NCBI RefSeq assembly: GCF_028275115.1
Contig: NZ_JAQCNH010000055.1
Location: forward strand, 62,001 to 126,000
Source of the DNA: Halorientalis sp.
Lineage (GTDB): Archaea; Halobacteriota; Halobacteria; Halobacteriales; Haloarculaceae
DNA: 64,000 bases
Direction: 5' to 3'
Position numbers and translations under genes: made by a program. A model generated the notes under the pieces. That model saw nothing but the letters and a program-made list of their open reading frames with translations. It was not told the DNA's origin and made no database searches. Shown in pieces: positions 28,523 to 38,264 of this stretch; the stretch's first letter is position 1; every line of letters begins with the position of its first letter.

Positions 28523-29605
28523 ATGGATGTCGCTGCCGTTCTCGACGAGTTCACTCGCCGGGACTGGCAGGTCTCGGATGGGGATGCGGGCCCGCTCCGC
28601 ATGGCCGTGGTCGGACTCGGCTGGTGGACCCGCGAGGAGGCGATTCCCGCCATCGCCGACTCGGAGTTGTGTGAGACGACCGTCGCGGTCAGTCGAACCC
28701 GCGAGAAGGCCTGCGAGGTCGCGGCGGAGTTCGACGGAGTCGAGCGCGGTCTCTCGGGCGAGGAGTTCCACGACGGCGCGGCAACCGACGTCTACGACGC
28801 CGTCTACGTCGCCACGCCGAACGCGACGCACCTCGAATACGTCCAGTCGGCCGCCGACTTCGGGAAGGCCGTGCTCTGTGAGAAGCCAATGGAAGCCAGC
28901 GTCGAGCGGGCGTCGCGTATGGTCGGGGCCGCCGAGGAGGCGGGAGTTACGCTGATGATTGCTTACCGGATGCACACCGAACCCGCAGTCCGACGGGTCA
29001 GAGACCTGCTTCGGGCGGGACTGCTCGGCGACCCCGTCACCGTCCACGGCCACATGTCCCAGCCCCTCCTTTCGATGATTCCCGACCCGGACCAGTGGCG
29101 ACTGGACCCCGACCTGGCCGGCCCTGGTGCCTCCGTCACCGACATCGGTCTCTATCCGCTGAACACCGCCCGCTTCCTGCTGGAGGCCGACCCCATCGCC
29201 GTCCAGGCGTCGGTGGACTCGACGAGCGACGCGTTCGCCGACGTCCCCGACGAGCGGGCCGCGTTCACCCTCGAATTTCCACAGGGTGTGTTCGCGACGT
29301 GTACGGCCAGCCAGCACGCGTCGCAGTCGAGCCATATCGAACTGATTGGCACCGAGGGACGTGCCCGGATCGGGCCGGCCTTCTTCGCGAGTGAGCCCCG
29401 GCAGGTGACCGTCGCCAGCGGTGAGACGACCGTCGACGTGGACTTCGAGGGGGTCGACCAGATGCGCGAGGAGTTCGATTACTTCGCGGACTGCGTGTTC
29501 ACCGACCGAGCGCCGGAGGGTGACGGGGACCACGGGCTGACCGACATGCGAATCGTCGAAGCCATCTACGAGGCCGGCGAGCGCGGCGAACGGGTCGAAC
29601 TGTAA
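28523..29605 (+). CDS. gfo6: Gfo/Idh/MocA oxidoreductase, probable D-xylose 1-dehydrogenase (Gfo6-like)
   Basis: VVGLGWWTREEAIPAI, VYVATPNATHLEYV, VLCEKPMEAS, DQWRLDPDLAGPGASVTDIGLYPLNTARFLL. Confidence 0.75.
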   Translation: MDVAAVLDEFTRRDWQVSDGDAGPLRMAVVGLGWWTREEAIPAIADSELCETTVAVSRTREKACEVAAEFDGVERGLSGEEFHDGAATDVYDAVYVATPNATHLEYVQSAADFGKAVLCEKPMEASVERASRMVGAAEEAGVTLMIAYRMHTEPAVRRVRDLLRAGLLGDPVTVHGHMSQPLLSMIPDPDQWRLDPDLAGPGASVTDIGLYPLNTARFLLEADPIAVQASVDSTSDAFADVPDERAAFTLEFPQGVFATCTASQHASQSSHIELIGTEGRARIGPAFFASEPRQVTVASGETTVDVDFEGVDQMREEFDYFADCVFTDRAPEGDGDHGLTDMRIVEAIYEAGERGERVEL

Positions 29606-29612
29606 TCCCCCG

Positions 29613-30851
29613 TCAGGCCGGGTCGAACAGTTCCTCGCCCTCGACCATGTGTTCGGCCACGGCGTCGGTATCCAGCGTGACCCCGAGACCTGGTTTCTCC
29701 GGCACGACTACCTCGCCGTCCTCGATAACCGACTCCTCGACCAGGTCCGTCCACCAGCCCAGTTCGTAGGAGTGGAACTCGACGGCCAGCGCGTTCGGAA
29801 TCGACGCCCCCACGTGGGCAGCGGCGACCGTAGCGACGGGCGAGGAGACGTTGTGCATCGCCACGGGGACGTAGTGTTGGTTGGCCACGTCGGCGATCTT
29901 CCGCGTCTCGCGCATCCCGCCGACCTTGGGCATGTCCGGGGCCACGATGTCGACGGCCCCACGCTCGATCAGTCGCCGGAGTTCCGTCACCCGATACCGG
30001 TTTTCCCCGACCGTGATCGGTGTCGTCGTCGAGCGGGTGACCCGCTCCTGGACGTCGAGGTTTTCGGGTGGGACAGGGTCTTCGAGCCACCACACGTCGT
30101 AGCTCTCGATGGCGTCGGCCAGCCGCTCGGCGGAGTTGCCAGAGAACGTCCAGTGACAGTCGAAGGCAACGTCGGCCCGGTCGCGGACGCGCTCGGTGAC
30201 TTGCCCGACGATGTCGACTTTGTGCCGGATTTCCCCGGGCCGGAGGTGGCGGTTGGCGCGGTCTTTCTCCAGCCCGCTGGGTACGTCGAGGTCGAACTTC
30301 AGCGCGTCGTAGCCCAGTTCCTCGACCACACGCTCGGCCTCGTCGGCGCAGGCCTCGGGGTCGGCTTCCGCCGCGGTGTGACAGTCGCAGTAGACCCGTA
30401 CCGAGTCCCTGTACTTCCCGCCGAGAAGCTGGTATGCAGGCAGTTCGAGGAGTTTCCCCGCGAGGTCGTGGAGAGCAATCTCGACCCCCGCGATGGCGGT
30501 GACAGTGACGCCTTCGACCGACCCCTCGCCGGAGGTCTTCTGGACGAGGTGTTCGTAGAGTCGGTCGATGTCGAGGGGGTTCTCTCCGACGAGGAACGGC
30601 TTCATCCGCGCGATCAACTCCGGGACGCCTGCACCCCAGTAGGCCTCGCCGGTGCCGACGACCCCGGCGTCGGTGTACACGCGGACGAGCGTCCACGGGA
30701 AGTTGCCGTCGACCATCGTCGTCTGGACGTCCGTGATCGCCACGTCGCGGCCACCGCCGCGTTTCGCGCGGACGCCCATCGACTCGGCCGAGAGGTTCCG
30801 CATCGTGTACTCGGCGTTCGGGTCGCGGAGCGTCTCGTAATCGATTCCCAT
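29613..30851 (-). CDS. gnaD: Enolase-superfamily dehydratase, probable gluconate dehydratase
   Basis: Mandelate racemase/enolase motifs ALKFDLDVPSG, VAFDCHWTFS, WWLEDPVPPEN, ITVGENRYR, VAMHNVSSP. Confidence 0.8.
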   Translation of the reverse strand: MGIDYETLRDPNAEYTMRNLSAESMGVRAKRGGGRDVAITDVQTTMVDGNFPWTLVRVYTDAGVVGTGEAYWGAGVPELIARMKPFLVGENPLDIDRLYEHLVQKTSGEGSVEGVTVTAIAGVEIALHDLAGKLLELPAYQLLGGKYRDSVRVYCDCHTAAEADPEACADEAERVVEELGYDALKFDLDVPSGLEKDRANRHLRPGEIRHKVDIVGQVTERVRDRADVAFDCHWTFSGNSAERLADAIESYDVWWLEDPVPPENLDVQERVTRSTTTPITVGENRYRVTELRRLIERGAVDIVAPDMPKVGGMRETRKIADVANQHYVPVAMHNVSSPVATVAAAHVGASIPNALAVEFHSYELGWWTDLVEESVIEDGEVVVPEKPGLGVTLDTDAVAEHMVEGEELFDPA

Positions 30852-30900
30852 GGTGTCGGTTCGACGCGCGTAGTCCTAAAACGCGGGGGCGCGAGTCCGG

Positions 30901-31167
30901 TCACTCGGCGTCGTCGTCCTCCACGATGTCGTCGAGTTCCCGGCGGAGGTCGTGGCGGTCGGAGTCGATGTCGGCGTTGAGCCGCTTGAGATAGACAAAA
31001 AAGAGCATGCCGAGGCTGGCGGCGACCGCCAGCACGGCGACGAGGCCGGCGAAAAGCTGTGCGGTGGGGCTGTCCCGAGTCGCAGCCAGGACCATGATCG
31101 CGACCCCGACCAACAGCAAAACGACCACCGCGGGCAGGCCGACCACACGACTGAGCGACCGCAACAT
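30901..31167 (-). CDS. Small membrane protein (88 aa) with charged C-terminus
   Basis: Two hydrophobic helices; start at MLRSLSRVVG; lies between gnaD and kdgA. Confidence 0.6.
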   Translation of the reverse strand: MLRSLSRVVGLPAVVVLLLVGVAIMVLAATRDSPTAQLFAGLVAVLAVAASLGMLFFVYLKRLNADIDSDRHDLRRELDDIVEDDDAE

Positions 31168-31193
31168 ACCTCCGGGTCGCCCCGGCAGCCAAA

Positions 31194-32126
31194 TCAACGT
31201 TTGGGATGGATCAGTCCGAGGTCGTCGAGGTCCGCCCGCAGGGCGGCCCGGTCGTCTGCGTCCATCCGACGGAGGGGGCCTCGGAGCGGCCCCACGTCGA
31301 AATCGAGGTCCCGTAGAGAGAGAGCAGTCTTGACGCCGGCCATGTACGGACCGCGTTTCATCGCCGCCCGCACGTCGTAGACCCGGCTCTGCAGTTTGCG
31401 AGCGCGGGCCTCGTCGCCGTCGGCGTATGCCGAATAGAGGTCGACCACGAGTTCGGGGAAGACGTTCGCGACGGCGCTCACCAGTCCGGTACAGCCGACC
31501 TCCAGCCCCGCGAACAGGAGCGCATCCGACCCGGCGAGGAAGCTCAGTTCGGGGTGGCGGTCGATTGCCTGTCCGAGCCACGCTACGTCTTTGCTCGAAT
31601 CCTTCAACCCCGCGACCCCGTCGATGGCGGCGATCGAACCGAGCGCGGAAAGCGAGAGGCGGTTGCCGGTTCTGTCGGGAATCTGGTAGCCATACACCGG
31701 CACGTCCACGGCTGCAGTGACTCGACGGAAGTGATCGACGGCCGCCTCGTCGTCCAGCGGATAGTAGTACGGCGTGACGACGATCACACCATCCGCGCCC
31801 GCGTCGGCCGCGTGTTCGGCGTTAGCGACCGACTGACGTGTACTCCGTGCGCCCACACCCGGAACAACGGGAACAGACTCGACCTCGTCGACGACCGTCT
31901 CGACGACGCGGCGGCGTTCGGCGGGCGTCAGAAGCGCGAACTCGCCGTTGGTCCCCAGTGGGAAGACACCGTGACAGCCCGCCTCGACGACGAAGCGGAC
32001 GTGGGCCGCTGTCGCGTCGAGGGCGACCGACCCGTCGTCGTCGAAGGCCGTGACCGTCGGCGGCACCACACCGTGCAATGGGAGCGGATCGGCGCTCCCG
32101 GCGGTCGAATCTACCATCGTCTTCAT
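31194..32126 (-). CDS. kdgA: DapA-family aldolase, probable 2-keto-3-deoxygluconate aldolase
   Basis: GVFPLGTNGEFALLTPAERRRVVE, VPVYGYQIPDRTGN, GLKDSSKDV. Confidence 0.8.
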   Translation of the reverse strand: MKTMVDSTAGSADPLPLHGVVPPTVTAFDDDGSVALDATAAHVRFVVEAGCHGVFPLGTNGEFALLTPAERRRVVETVVDEVESVPVVPGVGARSTRQSVANAEHAADAGADGVIVVTPYYYPLDDEAAVDHFRRVTAAVDVPVYGYQIPDRTGNRLSLSALGSIAAIDGVAGLKDSSKDVAWLGQAIDRHPELSFLAGSDALLFAGLEVGCTGLVSAVANVFPELVVDLYSAYADGDEARARKLQSRVYDVRAAMKRGPYMAGVKTALSLRDLDFDVGPLRGPLRRMDADDRAALRADLDDLGLIHPKR

Positions 32127-32236
32127 ATCCAGGCCCAGTTTGGTAAGCCCTTTCCCGGCCTCGGAGCGGTGTCCCGACGCTCTTTTTCGAGAGTGAGTAA
32201 ACTTTTTATCGCTATGGCGAATATAGTGTTGTATTC

Positions 32237-32533
32237 ATGTGTGACATCGAGATTAGCCGTTCGCTCGCGGCACGGGTTGGGGCCCAAGAGGCACACGTTG
32301 GCGTTCGAGACGGCGAGACGGTCCGCGAGGTGATCGACCGTCTGACGGAACTGTACGGTTCGCAGGTCGCCAGCGGTATGCTCGACGGGAACCGTCTGCG
32401 CTCGGACGTGATCGCAGTCCGCAATCCCGACACGGATTACGAATCGGTCACCGCTGACACGGCTCTCCGCCCTGGCGACTCGCTCGAGTTCCACCTGACG
32501 TCCGAACACGAGAAAGTGAGCGGTTCGGCCTGA
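32237..32533 (+). CDS. MoaD/ThiS-like beta-grasp protein lacking a C-terminal GG
   Basis: VGVRDGETVREVIDRLTELYG...RPGDSLEFHLTSEHEKVSGSA. Confidence 0.55.
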   Translation: MCDIEISRSLAARVGAQEAHVGVRDGETVREVIDRLTELYGSQVASGMLDGNRLRSDVIAVRNPDTDYESVTADTALRPGDSLEFHLTSEHEKVSGSA

Positions 32534-32543
32534 CGCCTCTCCT

Positions 32544-33797
32544 CTACTCTACCCGAGCCAGTCTGTTTAGGGCGTACACCGTTTCGAGTACATCGGTCGC
32601 GTCCCCAGCGTCGAAGACGAGTTCGTCGGTATCGATGACGTGGTCCAGGACGTCCCGAGAGGCGTGTTCCGGTGCGGCTGCGAGTCCGTAGTCGTTCTCG
32701 GCGACCCACTCCATCACCCTGCGGTCACTCTTGGAGTCGCCCATGACGAGACAGAAGGGGTCGTCGATTCCCAGGACATTGAAGCCCGCCTCAACGCCGG
32801 CGACCTTGTTGAGTTCGAGGGTTCCGATTTCGGCGGCGTCGGCCTCGTAGTAAGCGACGTCGATCCGCTCGAACACGTCGGCGACGGGGTCGGGCACGTC
32901 GTCCGGGTCGACGTCTGCCGTGGCGCTCTCCCGCTCGAGTACTGTGCGGATTTCGGGGTCCCGCGCGGCGTAGTAGGCCCGCGCCCAGGCACCCGCTCTC
33001 CCGGCGTCGTCCCGGAGATCGACCTCCCGCAGGACGGATTCGCCGAGCAGGTCCAGCATGTAACACAGCGCGTCGTCGATCACCTCGTGAGCGCGCGGGG
33101 TCCCGGTCTCGAAGTTGGGCTTCATCGTGACGTTGAATTCGTTGCCCTGGAGGTGACACTCCCGGCGGAGGGGGTCGGGTGCCTCGGAGAGGGCCCGCGA
33201 GCGAACGGTGTCGAAGACCTCCCTAATACCGGAGTCGAGGTCCTCGTACAGCAGTTGCTTGGTATCGCTGCCGTGACCGGGCGTGAACACGCCGGTGCCG
33301 GCCTCGTAGACGACGCTCACGGCTCCGGAGTGGACGAGTTCGTTGCCCAGCCCCTGGATGAGAAACCCTTTGACGTTTTCTAACGTCTGGCCGGTACAGA
33401 CGACGATTGGGACCCCGGCTTCGTGGAATTCGGTCAGGATATGCAGCGTGTCCCGTGGAATTTCGTTGTCGGTTCGCCCCGCAGAGCGCAACGTCTCGTC
33501 GACGTCCAACACGAGTGCGTTGACCGCACGGTCGTACTTGGTGAAGAGGTCGAGTGCGGTAAACGCCTGCTTTCGGGTGACAGTCGCGGCGATGTCGGCG
33601 AACGTCTCGCCGGTCGCGGGGAACGCCTCGCGGACCTCGTCTTTCCCGTCGGCGAGTTCGTCACTGGCGTTCTGCCAGTGCTCCAGAGCCACCCGGGAGT
33701 CCACCGGCGGGAACAGGTCGACGAAGTCCTGATACGCCCGCAACTGCCCGGTGTCGAACTCGTCGAACAGCCGATACAGCTGGTCGTAACGCTCCAT
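32544..33797 (-). CDS. HAD-superfamily hydrolase
   Basis: ALVLDVDETLRSAG motif I, VVCTGQTLENV motif II, VMGDSKSDRRVMEW motif IV. Confidence 0.85.
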   Translation of the reverse strand: MERYDQLYRLFDEFDTGQLRAYQDFVDLFPPVDSRVALEHWQNASDELADGKDEVREAFPATGETFADIAATVTRKQAFTALDLFTKYDRAVNALVLDVDETLRSAGRTDNEIPRDTLHILTEFHEAGVPIVVCTGQTLENVKGFLIQGLGNELVHSGAVSVVYEAGTGVFTPGHGSDTKQLLYEDLDSGIREVFDTVRSRALSEAPDPLRRECHLQGNEFNVTMKPNFETGTPRAHEVIDDALCYMLDLLGESVLREVDLRDDAGRAGAWARAYYAARDPEIRTVLERESATADVDPDDVPDPVADVFERIDVAYYEADAAEIGTLELNKVAGVEAGFNVLGIDDPFCLVMGDSKSDRRVMEWVAENDYGLAAAPEHASRDVLDHVIDTDELVFDAGDATDVLETVYALNRLARVE

Positions 33798-34040
33798 ATG
33801 CTGTCTGTGCCAGCGACAGCTAAAAGACTGCGGGGACAGAGAGGAGGAAGACCGGGGATGGGGTCGCCAGGGTGAGGGTGGTAACCAGTGCGACGTGTCT
33901 CACTCTGTGTCGTCGAAGACCCCACGAGCCCAGCCGTTCGAGTCCTCGCTCGGATAAGTATAAATTCTTCGAGGCAGCGGGCGACTGGGTGACCCGGAAA
34001 CAGGAAAAGGCCATTACCGGCGGCGGCCAACGAACCGGGT

Positions 34041-34679
34041 ATGAAGAACATCGACGACCTGATGACCAGCGCGGCGGAGTTGGCCGAGCGGGGTCTCTCG
34101 AAGGGTGAGATCGCCGACGAATTGAACGTTTCCCGCGAGACCGCGAGTTGGCTGGTCGAGCGCAGCGACGGGCCAGAGAGCAAGAACACGCGGGAGGCCG
34201 CACCGGGCGGCCCCGAAGACATCCACGTGGACTGGAACGCGATCGGGCGGGACTCCAACCGGCTGGGTCACATCGGCTCGGCGATGGCCGACCTCCTCTC
34301 GAAGCAGGGCGAGGCAGTCGACTTGACTATCGGCGTCGAGAAGGCGGGTGCGCCGCTGGCGACGACGGTGGCACGCGAACTCGACACGGACTTGGGGACC
34401 TACGCGCCCCGAAAACACCAGTGGGACGACGACGACATGGACGACCTCGGTGGGACGTTCTCGCGGAACTTCGCCCAGATCCGCGACCGGGAGTGTTACG
34501 TGGTGGACGACACCATCACCAGCGGCACGACGATGACCGAGACGGTGCAGGCAATCCGCAACCAGGGCGGCGAGCCCGTCGCCTGCGTCGTCCTCGTCGA
34601 CAAACAGGGCGTCTCGGACATCGAGGGCGTCCCGGTGTACTCGCTGGTGCAGGTTATCCGCGTGGGCAAGGATAACTAA
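34041..34679 (+). CDS. gfcR: PRTase-domain HTH transcriptional regulator of sugar catabolism (GfcR)
   Basis: N-terminal HTH (LSKGEIADELNVSRETASWLVERS) fused to PRPP-binding domain (CYVVDDTITSGTTMTE). Confidence 0.88.
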   Translation: MKNIDDLMTSAAELAERGLSKGEIADELNVSRETASWLVERSDGPESKNTREAAPGGPEDIHVDWNAIGRDSNRLGHIGSAMADLLSKQGEAVDLTIGVEKAGAPLATTVARELDTDLGTYAPRKHQWDDDDMDDLGGTFSRNFAQIRDRECYVVDDTITSGTTMTETVQAIRNQGGEPVACVVLVDKQGVSDIEGVPVYSLVQVIRVGKDN

Positions 34680-34718
34680 AGGGACACACTGATTTGGGTC
34701 GTCGGCCTGAGAGAGGAC

Positions 34719-35771
34719 ATGAGCGAGGAGGACCTCCACGCGACGCTGGAGCGAGTCGCCGCGCGCTTCGATTTCGGCGAGTACGAGTCGGCAGCCTACC
34801 TCACCATTCTGGAACACGGCCAGTTGACCGCCTCGGAGATCGCCGACCGGACGGACATCCCACAGCCCCGGGTGTACGACACCGTGCGCGACTTGGCCGA
34901 CCTCGGTCTCGTGGAACTGCAGGAGTCCCGACCGATGCGCGTTCTGGCGGTCGACCCCGAGGAGGCCTTCGCGGACTTCCAGACCTCACTCGACGACCTC
35001 GTCGACGGCCTCTCCCGGCGGTACACCGCTCCCGCCCGGGACACCGAAGCCGTCTCGCTGATCAAGTCCCGCTCGACGATACTGCGATACCTCGAAGAGA
35101 TAATCGGAGCCGCGGAGTACGAACTCATCCTCTCGCTCGACCCCGAACTACTGGACCGGTTCGCCGACGACCTGCGCGCCCAGCACGAGGCCGGCGTCGC
35201 TATCGAACTGCTACTGTCGCCGGCCGCCGACGTACCCGACAAGTCGGAGTTCGACTACCTCGACGTGGCGACGACGGTCCGGGCGCGCCGTGGAATCACC
35301 ACACCCGTCGTCGCCGTCGCCGACGGGGACTACTCAGTCTACGCTACGCAGGACGCCCTGCAGGGTGACCGTGACCGATACGGCGTGATCTTCAATCGTT
35401 CTGAACTGGGCTTTCTGGTTTCGGGCTTTCTCAACACCGTTCTCTGGACGACCGCAGAGACCGTCGCCGAAGGAACCGACGACCGACCGTTCCCACGGCG
35501 GTACGCGACGATTCGCCGGTGCATCTCCGACCTCCGGCACGCGGAGGGCGACTTCTACGCCGCTATCGAGGGCCGGGACGTGCTGACCGGCGAGCGCCGG
35601 GAGGTCCAGGGCTCCGTCGATCAGGCCGCGTTCGGTGCCGGTCGCCAGACCGCGACGCTGATGCTCGAGACCGACGACGGCCCGGTCGAAGTCGGTGGCC
35701 AGGTGGCCGCCGTCGAGGACGTCGAAGCCCACGAGATCCGGATCGGCGAGGACAGCCCCCCCAGCGTCTGA
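34719..35771 (+). CDS. TrmB-family transcriptional regulator
   Basis: YESAAYLTILEHGQLTASEIADRTDIPQPRVYDTVRDLADLGLVEL; C-terminal TrmB-type sugar-binding region. Confidence 0.85.
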   Translation: MSEEDLHATLERVAARFDFGEYESAAYLTILEHGQLTASEIADRTDIPQPRVYDTVRDLADLGLVELQESRPMRVLAVDPEEAFADFQTSLDDLVDGLSRRYTAPARDTEAVSLIKSRSTILRYLEEIIGAAEYELILSLDPELLDRFADDLRAQHEAGVAIELLLSPAADVPDKSEFDYLDVATTVRARRGITTPVVAVADGDYSVYATQDALQGDRDRYGVIFNRSELGFLVSGFLNTVLWTTAETVAEGTDDRPFPRRYATIRRCISDLRHAEGDFYAAIEGRDVLTGERREVQGSVDQAAFGAGRQTATLMLETDDGPVEVGGQVAAVEDVEAHEIRIGEDSPPSV

Positions 35772-35948
35772 GTCCACCCGCTCTATCTGTCCGTTCAGTA
35801 CTTCGCCCAATATTACTGTGTTTAAGTCCTATACCGGATTTAAAGTATTGAACCAATAGATTTTATGCTATCCAGACTTCTATCATTCAAATATAGTGGA
35901 CGTGATTGGACGATCGTTGGACGCGGCGAGTGTTGTTAGGGATAGAGA

Positions 35949-37145
35949 ATGAAAGCGGAACGTATCGGCCTGTTCGTCGTCGGTGGGGCGTTGTTGGTCG
36001 CAGGGGCGTGTATCGTCGTGCCACGGCCGACACTCGGGCTCGTCGACTGGTCTGCCGTCTTCGGCGCACTCCTGTGGGCGACGACGGTGCTGTTCGTCGC
36101 AGCTGTGGTGGTCTGGATGGTGTTGACGTACGTCGTCGGCTCGGGGTACGAACCGCCAGCCGGGGTTCACCGCGGTGACGACGTTCAGGTGCGAGTCCTC
36201 ACGGTCGATTCGGCCGCGGTGGTGCAGGCGACGGTCGACTCGCTCCCCGAGGAGTTCGACGACGTTCGAGTGATTGCGGAGTCGCCTGTCTCTGTCGAAG
36301 GCGCGGCCGTTCACGTCGTCCCAGACGGGTTCGAGTGTGACGCCGTTCGGAAAGGGCGCGCCATCGAGTGGGCACGCCGGGCGCTGTACTGTGATCGGGA
36401 GTTCGTGCTGTATCTCGACGAGGACAGCCGGCTGGAGTCGTTCGACGGCCTCCCGGACGCTGACGTGGTGCAGCTTCAGGAACGACCGCGTAACACCGGG
36501 TCGCTCCTGTCGTATCTGGCGGACGTGTACCGCATGGGCGTTCAGGTCGAACAACGGGCGTTCGCGAGACTGTCGATCCCGCTGTTCGCCTGGGGTGGCG
36601 GTGTCGCCATCCGACGCACGGTCGAAGACGAGGTGACGTGGGACCGGGAGACCCTGGTGGAAGACACCGCGTTCGTCTGGGCGGCCGCTCAGCAACTCGA
36701 TTCGTTTCGCTTCGAGCTGTCGACGGCGACCTGTCGCAACGAGGCACCACCGTCGCTGGTGGAGATCACACAACAACGCCGTCGGTGGGCCGCCGGGAAC
36801 CTCGAAGCGGCGGCCACGCTCCCGTTCTGGTACCAGGTCGTGACTCGCGTGCGTAACTGCGCGTGGGCACTGTCACCGATCGTCACGCTGGTCGCGGTCC
36901 CGGTGTCCGTTCTCGGGACCGGGGTCGTCAGCAGTTCGTTCGCCGTCGTGTCGTGGGTGCTGGGCGCGTTCACCCTGTTCTGGTATCTCCGTGGAGTGCT
37001 GTACTACGGCCGTGAGCAATTGGCCTGGGCGCTGGCCCTCCCGCTGGCACCCATCGTCACCGTCGTCCACTCGATGGGAACGGTCGCAGGTATCCTCAGC
37101 CCGCCAGGTGAGTTCCGGGTGACCGAAAAAATCGGTGACCGGTGA
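35949..37145 (+). CDS. Membrane glycosyltransferase family 2
   Basis: VLYLDEDSRLE, WDRETLVEDTAF, QQRRRWAAGN (QxxRW) plus terminal TM helices. Confidence 0.8.
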   Translation: MKAERIGLFVVGGALLVAGACIVVPRPTLGLVDWSAVFGALLWATTVLFVAAVVVWMVLTYVVGSGYEPPAGVHRGDDVQVRVLTVDSAAVVQATVDSLPEEFDDVRVIAESPVSVEGAAVHVVPDGFECDAVRKGRAIEWARRALYCDREFVLYLDEDSRLESFDGLPDADVVQLQERPRNTGSLLSYLADVYRMGVQVEQRAFARLSIPLFAWGGGVAIRRTVEDEVTWDRETLVEDTAFVWAAAQQLDSFRFELSTATCRNEAPPSLVEITQQRRRWAAGNLEAAATLPFWYQVVTRVRNCAWALSPIVTLVAVPVSVLGTGVVSSSFAVVSWVLGAFTLFWYLRGVLYYGREQLAWALALPLAPIVTVVHSMGTVAGILSPPGEFRVTEKIGDR

Positions 37146-37171
37146 CGCTGCGGCGGCACAGGCTCGCAACG

Positions 37172-38224
37172 CTACTGTCGGTCGTCCGAGCGATCCGGCG
37201 TGGACTGCTGTTCTGCCTCGGGGCCTGGTTCCGTGCCGTCGGTCGTCACGTCACCGGCCTCGGGCGCCACGCCGGGGACGTCGACAGTCGCCATCGCATC
37301 GCGGACGACCGCACGGGCGTCGACACCTTCGACGCCGGCCTCGGTCGTCAGGACGATACGGTGAGCCATGGCGGGTTCGGCGATCCGTTTCACGTCGTCG
37401 GGTGTGACGTACTCGCGACCGGAGAGCACCGCGCGGGCGCGAGCCACCTCGAACGTCCGCTGGATGCCACGGGGCGAGACGCCGACCTCGGCGCGGTCGT
37501 CGTCGCGGGTCGCCCGCGCCAGTTTCACGATGTAACGGCGGACGTCTTCGTCGACGCGGACCGCCTCGGCCGTCTCGCGCATCGCGCGGACGGTAGCGGC
37601 ATCGGCTGCCGGGTCGACGCTCGGAGCCAGCGTCCGGCGGTCGGCCCGGCGGGCGAGCAGTTCCAGTTCGCCGTCGATGTCGTTGTAGCCGATTGCGGTC
37701 TTGACGCCGAATCGGTCGCGCTGGGCTTCGGGCAGACGGAAGGTCCCTTCCTGTTCGATTGGGTTCTGCGTGGCGACGACGACGAAGGGGTCCGGGAGCT
37801 GGTGGGTCTCGCCGTCGACGCTGACTTGACGCTCCTCCATGGTCTCAAGTAGTGCGGCCTGTGTCTTCGGTGGCGCGCGGTTGATTTCGTCGGCCAGTAC
37901 CACGTTGGTGAAGACGGGACCCGCGGCGAACTCGAAGCAGCCCTCGTGTTCGTTGTAAACGTTCGATCCGGTGATGTCGGCGGGCAGCAGGTCGGGCGTG
38001 AACTGGATACGGGAGAACTCGAGTCCCAGTGCCTCGGCGAGTAGGCGGGCCGTCACGGTCTTACCGGTGCCGGGCACGTCTTCGAGCAGGACGTGCCCGC
38101 GCGAGAGGACAGCGGTGAGAATCGTCTCCAGCACCTCGCGGTCGACGACGGCCGCCGACCCAATCCGGTCGAGAACGGCGTCGCTTCGTTCGGCCGCCGC
38201 GTCGAGGCCCAGTGCGTCGGTCAT
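37172..38224 (-). CDS. moxR: MoxR-family AAA ATPase
   Basis: VLLEDVPGTGKTVTARLLAEALGLEFSRIQFTPDLLPADITGSNV; VVLADEINRAPPKTQAALLETMEE. Confidence 0.93.
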   Translation of the reverse strand: MTDALGLDAAAERSDAVLDRIGSAAVVDREVLETILTAVLSRGHVLLEDVPGTGKTVTARLLAEALGLEFSRIQFTPDLLPADITGSNVYNEHEGCFEFAAGPVFTNVVLADEINRAPPKTQAALLETMEERQVSVDGETHQLPDPFVVVATQNPIEQEGTFRLPEAQRDRFGVKTAIGYNDIDGELELLARRADRRTLAPSVDPAADAATVRAMRETAEAVRVDEDVRRYIVKLARATRDDDRAEVGVSPRGIQRTFEVARARAVLSGREYVTPDDVKRIAEPAMAHRIVLTTEAGVEGVDARAVVRDAMATVDVPGVAPEAGDVTTDGTEPGPEAEQQSTPDRSDDRQ

Positions 38225-38264
38225 ACGAAGTATCTCGCGGTCCATCGAAATGAACGCCTCGGGT

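Noticed and set aside
29649-30980. 443-aa plus-strand ORF
   Set aside because: Antisense to gnaD; shadow ORF from GC-rich third positions.
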